NCBI RefSeq assembly: GCF_000247695.1
Contig: NW_004624805.1
Coordinates: forward strand, 2,723,629 to 2,787,628
DNA from: Heterocephalus glaber
Lineage: Eukaryota > Chordata > Mammalia > Rodentia > Bathyergidae
DNA length: 64,000 nucleotides
Reading direction: 5' to 3'
Notes under the pieces: generated by a model
Seen by the model: the letters and a program-made list of their open reading frames with translations, nothing else
What the model was told of the DNA's origin: nothing
Database searches by the model: none
Part shown: piece by piece, positions 43,491 to 54,174 of the stretch
Layout of the letters: each line of letters starts with the position of its first letter
How positions within the stretch are numbered: the first letter of the stretch is position 1
Made by a program: the position numbers and the translations under genes

Positions 43491-43871
43491 TGTGATGGCT
43501 TAGCTCCTGAATGTCCCCCGAGAGCCTCATGTGTTCAGAGGTGGCTTTCGGAGGTGACTGTATCATGGGAGCGCTGTGCTCACCAGTAGATTGGTCCGCT
43601 CGCAAGTTTGGAGCTGAATGTGCTGTTAGGAGGCAGAGTCCAGAAAGTTGTATCTCCCCCGGCTCGGCTCATCCTGTCTCTGTTTGCTTCCTGGCCACCA
43701 ACGGGTGAGTGGCCTCCTCCTCTAGGCCTTTACCCAGGGCCTTCCTGCCTTGGAGCCAGCTGACCGACCTTGGGCTGAATCCTCTGAAAACCGTGAGCCC
43801 AGATAAACCTCCTTCCCTTAAGTTGTCAGTGTCAGGTATTTTGTCCCAGCAGCAAGAAAGTGACTAAGACA
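43491..43871 (+). mobile_element. MaLR-type solo LTR
   Basis: A 381-base LTR, start TGTGATGGCTTAGCTCCTG, with CCCCGAGAGCCTCATGTG, TGTGCTGTTAGGAGGCAGAG, TTGGAGCCAGCTGACCGACC and CCGTGAGCCCAGATAAACC, ending GTGACTAAGACA. CTTCC (43486-43490) and CTCCC (43872-43876) are a near-perfect 5-bp duplication. Confidence 0.88.
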
Positions 43872-45519
43872 CTCCCCGAGGCAGGGAATGACCTCGCGAG
43901 GCCCCAGTCCTGACCCACACAGCAGCCCAGGTGTTCCCGGGTGGGGCCTCCTGCCGCCGGATGCGGGCTAATTGGACAGTGTGCAGCACGAAGCCCCATA
44001 CCGTGCTGGGTCTTCACAGACACCACGGGAGGCCAGACTCCGCTCTGAAGGGATAATCCGACACAGTGAGTCTTCCTCAAATCTTTTTCTGCTTTTAATG
44101 AGGGATTAAAGCATCTGCCTCAAAATAAATCACTCGTCTAAGGAACGAGAGTCCACAGGACAACTTGGACTCATTGCCAAAGGCCCGGGGGTGGGCGGAG
44201 GTGACGGGAGTGAGGCCAGTGTGAGCTTAGCTTGCTGTGGGTCTGTCTGTGGGTTTGCTGGAGCTCGGCTCCCTCTGGGCTCTGCTCAGGCGCCCTGGGA
44301 GTGGGGCTGCAGGTGCACGGAGCAGGCTGCGTCCAGTGGGCTGTGCCCAGGCTGGGGGAATCCGACCGAGGCAGGGGCGGTTCTGCCACGCAGGCGGCAG
44401 GACAGAGCAGGCTCGGCCGGGCAGTGGTCCCAGCGCCCTGGCAGGGCCTGGGGGCAACTCAGGAAGGTCAGAAGCACAGCTTGCCAAGGGAAGTGGGGTG
44501 GGGGTGGCGGACAGAGCAGAGAGAGCGGAACCGACCCCCAAGCCTGCGTAATGCAGACTCTGATGGGAGAAACAACCATGTTCTCACACTGCTCCGAGGC
44601 AGAAGAGCATTCAGCTGCTGGAGAGCTTAGGAAAAATAGATGTGTGAGGTTGGTAAAAAATTCTAGAAGGCTTCAAAAGGCTAAATAAATGGAGGTCCCC
44701 AAAGTCCCCCGGCCCCGGCCACCATAGTAGATCTGCAAACACGCACCCCAGGGTTTCCACCTTCAGCCCACCCTGGCTGGTGTCCCACAGGACACACAGA
44801 GCACACCCTGTCCTGCTGGGGTCCAGTTTGAGCCCCTCCCTCTGGAAATCCAAGGCACAGCAGCAGCTCCACCCTTTGAGTGTCCGGAGTGAATGAAAAT
44901 CTCCACACCCCAGAGCACTGAGCTTCAGCAGCAGACTGGTCCGGAGATGGCTCAGGAAGTGGGCAGAAGGTGTTACTCATCGGGCAGCCAGCGATGGATG
45001 GGGAAACCGGGTGGGAAGAGGTGGCTGGAGGACTCAGATCCACCCAGGCTCAAAGCTGGGTAGCTCTTTGCTCCCTCGAGCCTCTGGGGGCTGCTCTCTG
45101 CTGAAGCGTCCTTGGCTTCCTGCCTGCCATTCTGATTTGATTGTTTCATGGGACTTGTTTTACTCCGTTAGCTCTCCACGACCCTCCCTGTCGTGGGCAT
45201 GGGGCTGGGTGGGGAGGGATGCTCTCCGGAGGACTGCTGCATACACCTGCTCCGCGTGTCCCAAGCCATGACGTGGCTCATCTGGGGGGCGAGGGGAACA
45301 GCCTCATGTGATGTCATCTGCCTCCTTGTCTCCGAGAAGGCTGGGCTGAGAGGACCTCTTGTTTCCGAAAGCCAGAGGAGGCTGGGCTGACCTTGAGCTG
45401 CAGCAGGGGCCTGAGGGCCGGAGTCCAGTGATAACTGTTCCCTTGTCCAGAGTGGCCTCGTTTCCAGACTGTGAAGATGTGTGACTTCTCTCTTCCAAAA
45501 GGATAATCGCAATAATTGT
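43872..45519. other. Unique GC-rich sequence
   Basis: The densest overlapping frames in the window (44190-44690, up to 165 codons, three plus frames and two minus frames open together). Simultaneous openness in many frames shows low stop density, not coding. No repeats, and CpG is modest. Confidence 0.4.
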
Positions 45520-45735
45520 CACCGTGAGCCCTTGCTACATGCAATGCTTCATACATGCATGTGCAGAATTTAAAACATAATTCCGTAACTTATGAAATGG
45601 ATACTGTGAGTGTCCTCATTTTTCTGATGAAGGTAAAACTAGTCGGTGTGATGCAGTCAGCAGCCGAGGCAGGATGCACCCAGCGCTGTCTGACTCCAAG
45701 CCTGGACTCTGATCGCTACCCCGTGTTGCTGCTGG
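45520..45735 (-). repeat. MIR SINE remnant
   Basis: TTATGAAATGGATACTGTGAGTGTCCTCATTTTTCTGATGAAGG then GACTCCAAGCCTGGACTCTG matches MIR antisense ('..ccattttacagatgagg..ctgactccagagcc'). Confidence 0.55.
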
Positions 45736-46577
45736 AGGCTCTGCGATTGGGCAGGCCCTGCACACTCCCAGCACACTTTGTGACTCTTCTGGACTTCGGG
45801 AGACTTCACCGGTTGGGAGGGCGCTCAGCAGTCTTCCGCCGGGGGTGTGGGGGGGGCACACTCCACTCTAGTCCTTAGATCGTGCTACTTCATTCAGCCC
45901 GCCCGGGAAATCCCGCTCCTGGGACTGGCTGGGCAAAAGGCTCCCTGACTTGGTCTCCAAACCCCCCTGCTTTTTGGTCAAGGAACCGGACAGCTTCTTG
46001 GGAGGGCACTGCTTGTTCCCTGACGAGAGTGTGCCGAGCTGGACAGACCACCAGGCGGGCGGCAGACGTGGGCCAGCACCAGATCCTTCTGAGACCTCCC
46101 AGCTCACTCGCTGTTTCACTCATAGGACTGTGGGGTGTGGACTGTGAAACAGGAAAATTCCTCCTGACTTCAAGCATTTGATGGCTTAATTGCAGAATTC
46201 TAACTTTGTTCTACTCAGGTGAATCTAGCAAGACCTAATTTCTAAAAAAATCCCTCCTCAGACCTGGAATGTGGTTAAAAAAAAAAAAGCAAGGTTAGAA
46301 TTGTTGGAGTTAATCTTTTCTGTTATCTTTTGTTATTATACTTTTATTTGCACTAAGTGATTACTATATTCCTGGTGATTTAGGTGGCAATTTCATTTAG
46401 CTCAATGAAGACTAACTGACAATAAAGAAGGTAGTGTGAGATAATGGAACACATGGGCCACACCCAGCTTCAGAAATAAATGGCAGCACGCAGCTGAAGG
46501 TTCTATCTATCCTTCCTAGAGTTTATTCCCTGCTCTTCCTGAGGGTCACTGTCTCTCCAAATTTTTTCTTCCTTTTT
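45736..46577. other. Unique sequence
   Basis: GC-rich to 46190, then AT-rich. Frames up to 99 codons without a domain. No repeats recognised. Confidence 0.4.
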
Positions 46578-46662
46578 TCTTTCTCTTGCATGCAGGGGAG
46601 GGAACCCAGGGCCTCAAGCATCAGGGCAGGAGCTCTGACAGTGAGCCACGCCCCTCAGTCCA
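46578..46662 (-). mobile_element. ID-type SINE, diverged
   Basis: CTTGCATGCAGGGGAGGGAACCCAGGGCC, then GCAGGAGCTCTGACAGTGAGCCACGCCCC is an inverted, mutated ID body. The T tail is the TTTTTTCTTCC run upstream. Confidence 0.55.
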
Positions 46663-47715
46663 GTTCCAATTCGGCTTTGCCACTTTCCTATCTGTCCACT
46701 CTGCTGTGTGCACAGAAGCCCAAGACTTCCCGAGCACCACATAATTAGCTCACACTGTGCGTGTTCCTTGTCCTTGCTTTCTTCTCAAATTTTATTTGTG
46801 ATTTTTGTGCATGTTGATTCATCCCCACTGTGTAGGATCAACCACAATCTCAAAAACTCTCGCCTCTTGGGATCTTCTAAGTGGCTGCCCTCTTTCTTTT
46901 CTTCCTTCCTTTTCAGATACCATACACAAGGCTTTCCTGAATGCTCCCGTGGACTTTCCTGGTACCTGTGTAAGGCAGAGCTCCCGGCGCATGTACCTAG
47001 GGGTGCAGCTGCTGCCTAGAGTTTCGAGACTGTCAGGAGCCACACTGCATATTTCTGGGGAAAAATCATTTCACAGTTAAACTCTGATTAGGGTCTGAGA
47101 CCTCAGTGTTCCCATGATGCTGTGATGCTCCAGGCAGGATTACAGCAGCAGAGGGTGCTCTCGGACTCAGGCTCATCACGCCCTCAGAGGCATCTGATTC
47201 TCCCTACGAGCCCACCCAGGAAACAGTGGCAAGTGCGGAGCTCTTGGTCTCTGCCTGCTCTGAGGCCCTGACCCCCTGCAAGTCTCTGTTGTCTTTTTTC
47301 TTTAGCCTTCACCGTCGCCCTTTCTTGGCGGACCTCGATAAGGACGCTCTCCCTGGCTTTCCAAGCAGGTTTCTCCACTTCCTGTCCCCACAGGGCGTGC
47401 CTTCTCATCCTCCTGCCATCAGGATTTAAAAAAAACTGAAATGAGCCCAAAGGGCTTTGAGTAAGTACAACTTACTCGAGTGCTTCCGAATTCACAACCG
47501 TGCCAGGTAGATGTGAGAAGCCCTTGTCCCTGGAGTCCAGGTGCGGTGCCAGCCAGGGTCCCTGTCCCTGACGGGTCCTTCCCCGGGGATTTGTGTCCAC
47601 ACCGGCAGACGCGTGCCTGAGTGGGAGGCGTGCCACTTTTGACTTCTGTATCAACTATTATCCCATACACGTCCTATTCGGACCCCTTTCCTTCTACCTG
47701 ACAAAACACCTGTGG
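46663..47715. other. Unique sequence
   Basis: No gene or repeat supported. The 103-codon frame 46708-47019 and the 88-codon minus frame 47184-47450 lack any domain. Confidence 0.4.
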
Positions 47716-47717
47716 CT

Positions 47718-47799
47718 TTTTGTTGCTTTGGGGTCTTGTGGAGCTGGGGGTTGAACCGGGAATCAGTGAGCCTGCTCTACTCCCAAGTCCCCCCGGCCC
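47718..47799 (-). mobile_element. ID-type SINE, diverged
   Basis: TTTTTGTTGCTTTGGGGTC, GGGGGTTGAACCGGGAATC and TGAGCCTGCTCTACTCCC resemble an inverted old ID. Low identity. Confidence 0.45.
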
Positions 47800-48160
47800 C
47801 AGCACCTTGCTGACCATTTCCTGTCACCACCCAGAGCATCCCAGCCTTCTTTCGTTTTTTCAAATCCCTCGCTGCTTCTTGACTGGGTTTCAGATGAAAA
47901 GAATATATTTTTATGAGGCATATTATACATAACAGCATGTGAAACATTTACGAACAATTAGAAGAAGAAAAATAGGCTGGTGAGAGCAGGGGAAGTGAGG
48001 CATGGGCAGAAGGGAAGGTTTGGAATGTTTGCAACATAAAGAAATGATGAGCGTTTGAGAAGATAGATATGTTTGAACCTGATGTGAACATGACCCAGTG
48101 AATGCATGGATCAGAACATCACGTGGTAACCCACAAAAATGTTTTTACCTGTCAATTAAA
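47800..48160. other. Unique sequence
   Basis: AT-rich after 47880. No gene or repeat recognised. Confidence 0.4.
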
Positions 48161-48171
48161 ATATGCATGAC

Positions 48172-48258
48172 TGGGGCCGGGGACTTAGCTCAGTGGTTTC
48201 ACCGCCTGCTGCGCAAGTGCAAGGACCCGAGTTCGATCCCCGGTACCAACAAAAAAAA
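48172..48258 (+). mobile_element. ID SINE, young-looking
   Basis: GGGGCCGGGGACTTAGCTCAGTGG to CCCGAGTTCGATCCCCGGTACC and an A tail. The flanks AATATGCATGA and AAATGCATAA suggest the duplication. A and B boxes are intact and CpGs kept. Confidence 0.9.
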
Positions 48259-48274
48259 ATGCATAATTTAGAAG

Positions 48275-48535
48275 ACAAAGACAAGAAAGAGGAAAAGGAG
48301 GAAGATGCAGAAGAGGAAGAGGAAGAAGGAGAAAAAAGGAGGAGGTGGCAGAGTAGGAGTGGGAGGAGGAGGAGGAGGAGGAGGAGGAGGGGGAGGAGNN
48401 NNNNNNNNNNNNNNNNNNNNNNNNNNNNNNNNNNNNNNNNNNNNNNNNNNNNNNNNNNNNNNNNNNNNNNNNNNNNNNNNNNNNNNNNNNNNNNNNNNGG
48501 AGGGGGAGGAGGAGGAGGAGGAGGAGAAAAAGAAT
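48275..48535 (+). repeat. GGA-rich purine tract interrupted by a 100-N assembly gap
   Basis: Purine-only sequence from about 48275, becoming pure (GGA)n before 48399. Exactly 100 N occupy 48399-48498, and (GGA)n resumes after it. A 100-base gap is the usual placeholder for unknown size. Glu/Gly frames across it are artefacts. The tract directly follows the A tail of the ID SINE, a common origin for such repeats. Confidence 0.95.
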
Positions 48536-49289
48536 TCCGGTGTGTTCTCCTCTCACTCTTGGCAGGAGAACCTCAGAAGTATCACAGAAGTCACCTTTTC
48601 TCCTCTTCTCCAGGCTCCTTCTTCCCTTTATCACCAAGAAATCTCTTTCCGAGATGTTGTGTGAGTGATGCTGTAGCTTTTCTCTGTGGTTTTACAACCC
48701 ATGTCTGTGTCCACACGGAGACACTGCTAGATAGTGACTGAGTACCAAACGCAGATGCAGTGTGATTCAAAAGTAAATTGCTGATTGGCTCCAGGAAGAA
48801 ACGAGGTTCAACAGAACCTCTGGGTCTGGAGTCCTGGATGTGTGGAAATCGGCCCTTCTAGAAAGATGAGGGTCCAGGCTAAGGTTGAAACTTGAAAAGT
48901 GAGTGCACTCTGTCAGACCCCAGGCTGTGGAAGGAGTTTGGGTTTCGGGGTGACATGGTCAGGTGACATGAGTCAGCTGCTCAGGTCTTCCCAGTTCTGG
49001 CCTCCAGCTTTCAGGAGAAAGACAGAGAAGACCTTTTCTGTGGGGTGAAATCAGGACCCTCCACTGACCCCAGCATGAGCCAAGGAGGACAAAGAAGAAA
49101 GCTGCCCAGAACACTGACAAGGTGAGCCTGTATGCTCACCTGTGCACTCGACCTAGGTTTTGAAAGATGCCAGTGGGATCCTGCTCGTGACTCCTTGGTA
49201 TGCACCTGGATGATGGTGCTTGTGCCCTGGATTGTGTCTTCAGTCTGGTCGCCCTTCATCCTCTCAAGGGTGCCCTTTGCCTCTCTTTG
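48536..49289. other. Unique sequence with an L2-like patch at about 48895-48980
   Basis: GGCTGTGGAAGGAGTTTGGGTTTCGGGGTGACATGGTCAG resembles the end of a mammal-wide repeat. Otherwise single-copy, no gene. Confidence 0.35.
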
Positions 49290-49930
49290 TACAATGTCCT
49301 GTGTATCCACACTTCTTTTTTCTTAGTTTATGCTCTCATTTTGCTGGAGTGCTTCCTCTAGTAGCTTTCTGAGAAAGGATACATAGGATATAAGGGTGTT
49401 TTTTGTTATTTGTGTGTTTTAAATGTCTTTATTTTACCCTCACACTTTATTGATATTCTTGGTGGATGTGGATTAATAGGTCAGACAGCATTTTTTATGA
49501 ATATCTCTTGCATTTAGTGTCTCTCCTAAGAAGTTCAAAGCCCTAAATATTGATCCTATAGTTGCCCTTAGTTGACTTTTCACTCTCTGGGAACTGGCAG
49601 GATCTTCTCATGATTGCCAGGACTTGACCTTTCACATGATCTCCTTTGGCACAGATCTCGGTGGCTCCCTCAATCTGGTCCCTCATGTTCTTCGGGTCTG
49701 AGAATTTCCATGCGTCATTCTGCCACTGATTCTTTACTTCATTTTCTCTAATGACTTTCTGGAACTCCTAATAAATAAAATGTTTATTGATATTTATCAA
49801 TAAGGCCACCTGAACTGGTCCTATCAATTTAAGCCACCTGAACTTGTCCTATTCTTCTATTGTTCATCTTTTTGTGTTTCTGACTGCTCTGGGAGATTTC
49901 TTCAAATTGAACCCATTTCTTGTTTCTGGG
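49290..49930 (-). mobile_element. Ancient LINE-1 5'-region remnant, antisense
   Basis: AGTAGCTTTCTGAGAAAGGATACATAGG, TGTCTTTATTTTACCCTCACAC, TTGATATTCTTGGTGGATG and CTTTCTGGAACTCCTAATAA, GGGAGATTTCTTCAAATTG are ordered matches to the well-known old L1 5' antisense text. No frame survives. Confidence 0.6.
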
Positions 49931-50128
49931 ATCATAAGGTACTGAGAATGGAAACTGGAGTCTTCACATTGAGCCATATACTTAGACCTTTGAAAAAATA
50001 TTTTGAGACCAGGTCTCAAGGTCTCCCTAAGTTGCTGAACTGCCTAGGCTGGGTTCACACTTGCTATCCTCCTGCCTCAGCCTCCACGGGTCCTGGGCTT
50101 AGAGGTGTCTATCACCATGTCAGGCCTC
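49931..50128 (-). mobile_element. B1-dID SINE
   Basis: Inverted dID (AAGGTACTGAGAATGGAAACTGG, ACATTGAGCCATATACTTAG), linker, then B1 (TTTTGAGACCAGGTCTC, CTAAGTTGCTGAACTGCCTAGGC, CTCCTGCCTCAGCCTCC, GTGTCTATCACCATG). Confidence 0.7.
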
Positions 50129-50222
50129 CACAATAATATTTTAGGTTTCCAATGTCTCTTTTTTCATCTCTCAATGTCTGAAGGATTTTTTTTTCTTTTT
50201 AAACTCATGCTTATATTATGGA

Positions 50223-50375
50223 TGATGGCCAGGCATGGTGGGGCATGCCTGTAATCCCAGTATTTGGAGGGAGGCTGAGGCAGGAGGATCACTGCAAGTT
50301 CAAGGCCAGACTGGGCTACGTAGTGAGTACAAGGCCAGCTTGAACTATAAAGTGAGACCTGGTTTCAAAAAAAAT
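50223..50375 (+). mobile_element. B1 SINE, full length
   Basis: GGCCAGGCATGGTGGGGCATG, CCTGTAATCCCAGTATTTGG, GAGGCTGAGGCAGGAGGATC, CACTGCAAGTTCAAGGCCAG, GGGCTACGTAGTGAG, ending GACCTGGTTTCAAAAAAAA. The Pol III A and B boxes (GGCATGGTGG; GTTCAAGGC) are recognisable. Confidence 0.9.
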
Positions 50376-50389
50376 TTTTTTTATGTCTG

Positions 50390-51170
50390 ATGTCTGTGAG
50401 GTTATTAATTACAGATATAATAATGTTTTAGTGATCAAGATGCCAAATATAGATATGTATATATGCCATAGGCTTTTGTATGTTTCAAAGGTTTTAATTT
50501 GCACGTGCACAGTGGTCTTTACCTTGTCCAAGTTGAGTTTCCAGTCTTCTCCAATGCCTGGCAGTCCTGGGCCTGGACCCTGAGAGCTGTGGGAAACCAG
50601 GCTGACGGAAGTTCTGAGATCATGGTTGAGTCCTTCGGTTTTAGCAGTTTCTGTGATGTGGGCAAACCTTCTCCTGGGGACCCCAAGGTCGGTCTCTGAA
50701 GGTCTTTCCTCAAAGTCTCCAGTGAGCCTTCAGTCTCCTGGCTGGAGAGGAAGGGTCTGACGAGCGTGGTTTGGCTGGGTTGGCAGGGAGAGGCCGGCAG
50801 CACACACACTGCCTGTGCACTCAGCTGTTCTGGCACCCCGGGCCCACGCACCATCTTCTATTTTGCCCCTCTGGAGAGGCAAAGAATAGCAGTCCTGGGG
50901 AGCAGAGTGAGAGAGAGATTTAGAGATGAATTGTTTCTCTGACACCTTCCACCCAGGTCTCTTTATTTCATCATCCTCTTAATACCCAATTCCGACTTTC
51001 CCATCTTTGGAATTTCTGGATTTCCCATACTTCCCTTTCACTTCTGCTTCTGAACCAGAAATCCTCTTCAGAGCTCTATTTTCATTCTCCCTTGTCACAT
51101 GTGAGCAACAGAAGCAAACTCGTGTTTCCAATGTTTTGTTCTCCTGCACCTTGATGAGAGGCACAAGTCC
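50390..51170. other. Unique sequence
   Basis: No gene. Frames of up to 111 codons on minus (50519-50854) have no domain. No repeat recognised. Confidence 0.4.
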
Positions 51171-51183
51171 TTAGGGTCCATTT

Positions 51184-51268
51184 TTCTTTTTCGGTACCGG
51201 GGATCAAACTTGGGACCTTGCACTTGCGAGGCAGGCGGCGGAACCACTGAGCTAAATCCCCAGCCCAG
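51184..51268 (-). mobile_element. ID SINE with target duplication
   Basis: TTTTCTTTTTCGGTACCGGGGATCAAACTTGGGACC to CCACTGAGCTAAATCCCCAGCCC. GGTCCATTTTTCTT (from 51175) and GGTCCATTTCTCTT (from 51270) flank it. Confidence 0.9.
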
Positions 51269-51269
51269 A

Positions 51270-52200
51270 GGTCCATTTCTCTTGCAGGTAACATGCTACA
51301 GGTCTGGTTTGGGGATTTTTGTTAGGTCAGCACCACTTCTCTGGTCCTGATATCTATGAATCAGCTTAGGCAAAACTCTGTTGCAATAGTAAAAGGGCTC
51401 TGAAATCCTAGTGCTTCCCACCATCACACTCTTACTTCTTACTCGTACACACTGGCAGTGGGTAGGCTTCCCTCTGTTTTTTCTGTGACACAGGTTGGAG
51501 GAGCAGCCTCTGTCTTGGTCTTGTGGCAGAGGGAATAGAGCAATGGCAGAACTATGAATGACACAGCATGAACTCCACGGGACAGAAGGGCCCTTGGGGA
51601 GCCACGGCCTGGGGGTTGTAGCTGTCTTCCTCCCAGTGGGTGTGGCCGAGGGGAGGGGCCGCTGGGAGTAAGCCTAGTAGACAGAAGCGGCAAATATTTG
51701 GAAGAAAGAGTACAACCCTGTCTCAAAAAAAAAAAAAGAACAAATAAAAAAGCGATGACTCAGTGTGAAGGCCCTGAATCTCCAGTACGTTCTGTCTCAG
51801 GACACGGGGAGAACCCGATCCCCCCTCCCACGATGCCATCACTAACTCAGACCCGCTCTTCCTCTGGGTTCTTTTACGCAGGACCCCCTCCTGCTGCTGA
51901 GTGGGCTCCTGGGGACGCTTGGCATACAGGGCAGGTGCAAGCTGCTTTTCTAGCTTTGGTCCCCAGGAGACCCCTGTTTCTTTTATTCCTCAGAAAGAAC
52001 CCCATTGCTTAAAGCATCGTGAGGAGATTATATTCTAGTAAGCAGAAAAACTGAGCACGCCTCTGTCCCCAGACATTCTCAGTTTGGACACAAGAGCAGG
52101 TTGTGCATTCCATGTTCTCTGTGTGAGGACTGGGGGCCAACTGACTAGGTTTACATTTTTAGAAACAATAACTAGGTCATGATCCATGCTGAAGACAATA
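51270..52200. other. Unique sequence with a B1 3' tail at about 51690-51745
   Basis: AAAGAGTACAACCCTGTCTCAAAAAAAAAAAAAG is the 3' end of a sense B1, the remainder of which is missing. The rest is single-copy without a gene. Confidence 0.45.
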
Positions 52201-52203
52201 TTC

Positions 52204-52473
52204 CTATCTTTTATGCTCTATAAGGGCTTCTTTTAATTTCCTCATTGTCTGTTGAAAGTTCCAAGATCCACTGGCTTTGCAAACTGCAAAAACAACAGAA
52301 AATCCACTGTCTAAATAAACAGCACCTTTCATTGGGTCTGTAGGATGCAGACGATTTATTTCTCCAAAAAAGTGAGCAACACTGTTATGCGTTTGTTCCA
52401 GATGTTGCACCCAAAAATAATTCAAGTCACCAGAGGTTAAGAGTGTCATCTTGGCTCCCAAAGTGAGAAGGCT
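52204..52473 (-). CDS. Unidentified open frame, coding-like composition (possible exon or pseudogene)
   Basis: The frame is open from 52473 down to a stop at 52204 with mixed, non-repetitive, protein-like composition. It contains MTLLTSGDLNYFWVQHLEQ, later GAVYLDSGFSVVFAV, and ends KLKEALIEHK. An in-frame stop sits just upstream (about 52475), so if it is an exon the start would be a splice acceptor (an ACTTCAG just 5' is weak) or an internal ATG. The NYFWVQ segment recalls tudor-domain text, but the rest does not follow that fold and I do not assign it. A lone pseudogene piece is equally possible. No poly(A) tail or target duplication is seen. Confidence 0.22.
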   Translation of the reverse strand, partial: SLLTLGAKMTLLTSGDLNYFWVQHLEQTHNSVAHFFGEINRLHPTDPMKGAVYLDSGFSVVFAVCKASGSWNFQQTMRKLKEALIEHKR

Positions 52474-53080
52474 GAAGTCTCTTCATGCTGAGGAAACTGT
52501 TTTTATGCCAAAGCCGAGGACACTGGGGCCCATGGGCTCCATGTCTGAGTAAGTATGGCCACTCGCCGAGATTCTCCAAGGGCCACACAGTCCAGTCAGA
52601 GAGATTGGCTGGTGTGTAGGCCTGTATTATAGTACTCTGCTGGCAAATGTGGCAGAGAAAGTCACAGAAATGGGACCAATAGGAAGCAATCCTTCACTTT
52701 GATGTGAATCAGGAAGGCAGAGTGGCAGGGCCCACTCAGGCTGCCCTGACACAGGCCCCTTCCCCTTCTGGGCACATCTTGAAGTATCAGGTCCCATCTA
52801 TGTAGCTCAGGGGCACAGGACTCGCTGTGGCCAATGAAATGTCAGCCAGAGCCTTCCAGTGCTATCTGCTGCGGGTCCTTTCATAAAGCACTAGCAGATC
52901 CCCAGGTCAAGGTGGCCCCTGAAGCTTGAGTCTCGGAGGAGAAGGAGGCACAGCTGGTCAGTACCAGTCACAGGCATGGGCAGCAAATCATCTTTGTCAT
53001 GTTAAACCTCTGAGATTCCGTGCTTCTTGTTGTGGCTCAATGAAGGCAGCCTTGGCTAATGAATAACCTGGTGACTAAAA
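52474..53080. other. Unique sequence
   Basis: No gene or repeat recognised. Confidence 0.4.
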
Positions 53081-53084
53081 CTCT

Positions 53085-53569
53085 AAAATTTTTCTAACCC
53101 TAACACAAAATCCACATGCAATATGAAGGAAAATTACTAAACCTGCCTATATTTTTAAAAATTAAAAATTTCCAAATGGTAAGAATCACCATCACCATAC
53201 ACAAAGCAGAAAGGGAAATGATAAAGGAAAAATATTTACAACTCATAGACAGAGGGGTTATTATTAGTTAGTGAAGGCTTTCTAATATCTTCTATTCTAC
53301 TGTAGAAGCCAAAGACCAAAGGCTTACAGAAAAATGGTGAATAGTAAATAAGTAGAAAGGGAAATCAAAATGTATTTTAAAAGTATGAAAAATAATGCCT
53401 AATAGCTCTCATCAAATAAATGAAAATGAAAACTACACTGGTAATGCTTTTTAGTTATCACATGAGAGAGAATAAGTCAAAAAGGCTTACCACTCTCTTG
53501 GTGAGTGTGTGGAGGAATCAGACCTTTCCCATGTTTTGGATGGGAGTGGAAATGGGTGCAACTTAATTG
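53085..53569 (+). mobile_element. Old LINE-1 (L1M-type) fragment, host of a nested LTR
   Basis: GAAGGAAAATTACTAAACC, AAGGAAAAATATTTACAACTC and AAAAGGCTTACCACTCTCTTGG then GGATGGGAGTGGAAATGGGTGCAACTT parallels L1 ORF2 tail text ('..gcaaggctgtgggg..tggtgggagtgcaaaatggtacaac'). The MaLR LTR at 53575 interrupts it. Confidence 0.5.
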
Positions 53570-53574
53570 GACTG

Positions 53575-54174
53575 TGTATTGGTCATCTTTCCATTTCTGG
53601 GACAAAATAGTTGGTGTGCATAACTTATTATTATTATTATTATTTTGTTTTGGTTTGGTTTTGGTTTTTTTTTTGGTACTGGGGATCGAACTCGGGTCCT
53701 TGTGCTTGTGCAGCAGGCGGCAAAACCACTGAGCTAAATCCCCGGCCCGATTGTTATTATTATTTTTTGATACCGGGGATTGAACTCAGGAGCTTGCGCT
53801 TGTGAGGTAGGCGGTGGAACCACTGAGCTAAATCCCCAGCCCTGGTATACATAACTTAAAGCAGAAAAGATTTGTTTGGGCTCACAGTTTCAGAGGTCAC
53901 CTGGCTCCTAGGCAGAAACGTCATGGCAGAAGGGCATGGTGGAGGAAAGCTGCTCACCTCCTGGAAGCCAGGAAGTAGAAAGAAAGAGAAAAGATTACTT
54001 CTCAAAGGCACGCCTCCAGTGGCCTACATCCTCTACCTAGGTTCCACCCAGGTGGATTAGTCAATGGATCAATCCACTGATAGGTTGACACCCTCATGAA
54101 CCAATTCCCTTCCAAAAGTCTTACCTAGAAACATGTGGCCCTTCTGGGGGATAACTTCTGATCTGATCATAACA
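53575..54174 (-). mobile_element. MaLR solo LTR, interrupted by two ID SINEs
   Basis: Reverse LTR from TGTATTGGTCATCTTTCC to ATCTGATCATAACA with GGCTCACAGTTTCAGAGG, CGTCATGGCAGAAGGGCATGG and GGCCTACATCCTCTACC. GACTG (53570-53574) and GACTA (54175-54179) are the 5-bp duplication, one base different. The LTR proper is split at 53628-53843. Confidence 0.88.
53628..53843 (-). mobile_element. Two tandem ID SINEs sharing one target duplication
   Basis: First copy 53669-53748 (GGTACTGGGGATCGAACTCGG to AAATCCCCGGCCC), then a (TTA)n spacer, then a second copy 53769-53842 (GATACCGGGGATTGAACTCAGG to AAATCCCCAGCCC). TGGTGTGCATAACTTA (53612-53627) and TGGTATACATAACTTA (53843-53858) flank the pair with two mismatches. 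One duplication around two bodies suggests insertion of a second ID into the first one's tail, or a dimer insertion. Confidence 0.88.

Noticed and set aside
44190..44690. Three overlapping plus frames of 104-165 codons and two minus frames
   Set aside because: Simultaneous openness on both strands reflects base composition. Glycine/arginine-rich translation without any motif, and CpG too sparse for a promoter island.
48163..48741. 192-codon plus and 150-codon minus frames around the N gap
   Set aside because: They run through a SINE, a (GGA)n tract and unknown bases; the translation is poly-Glu/Gly or poly-Ser/Leu.
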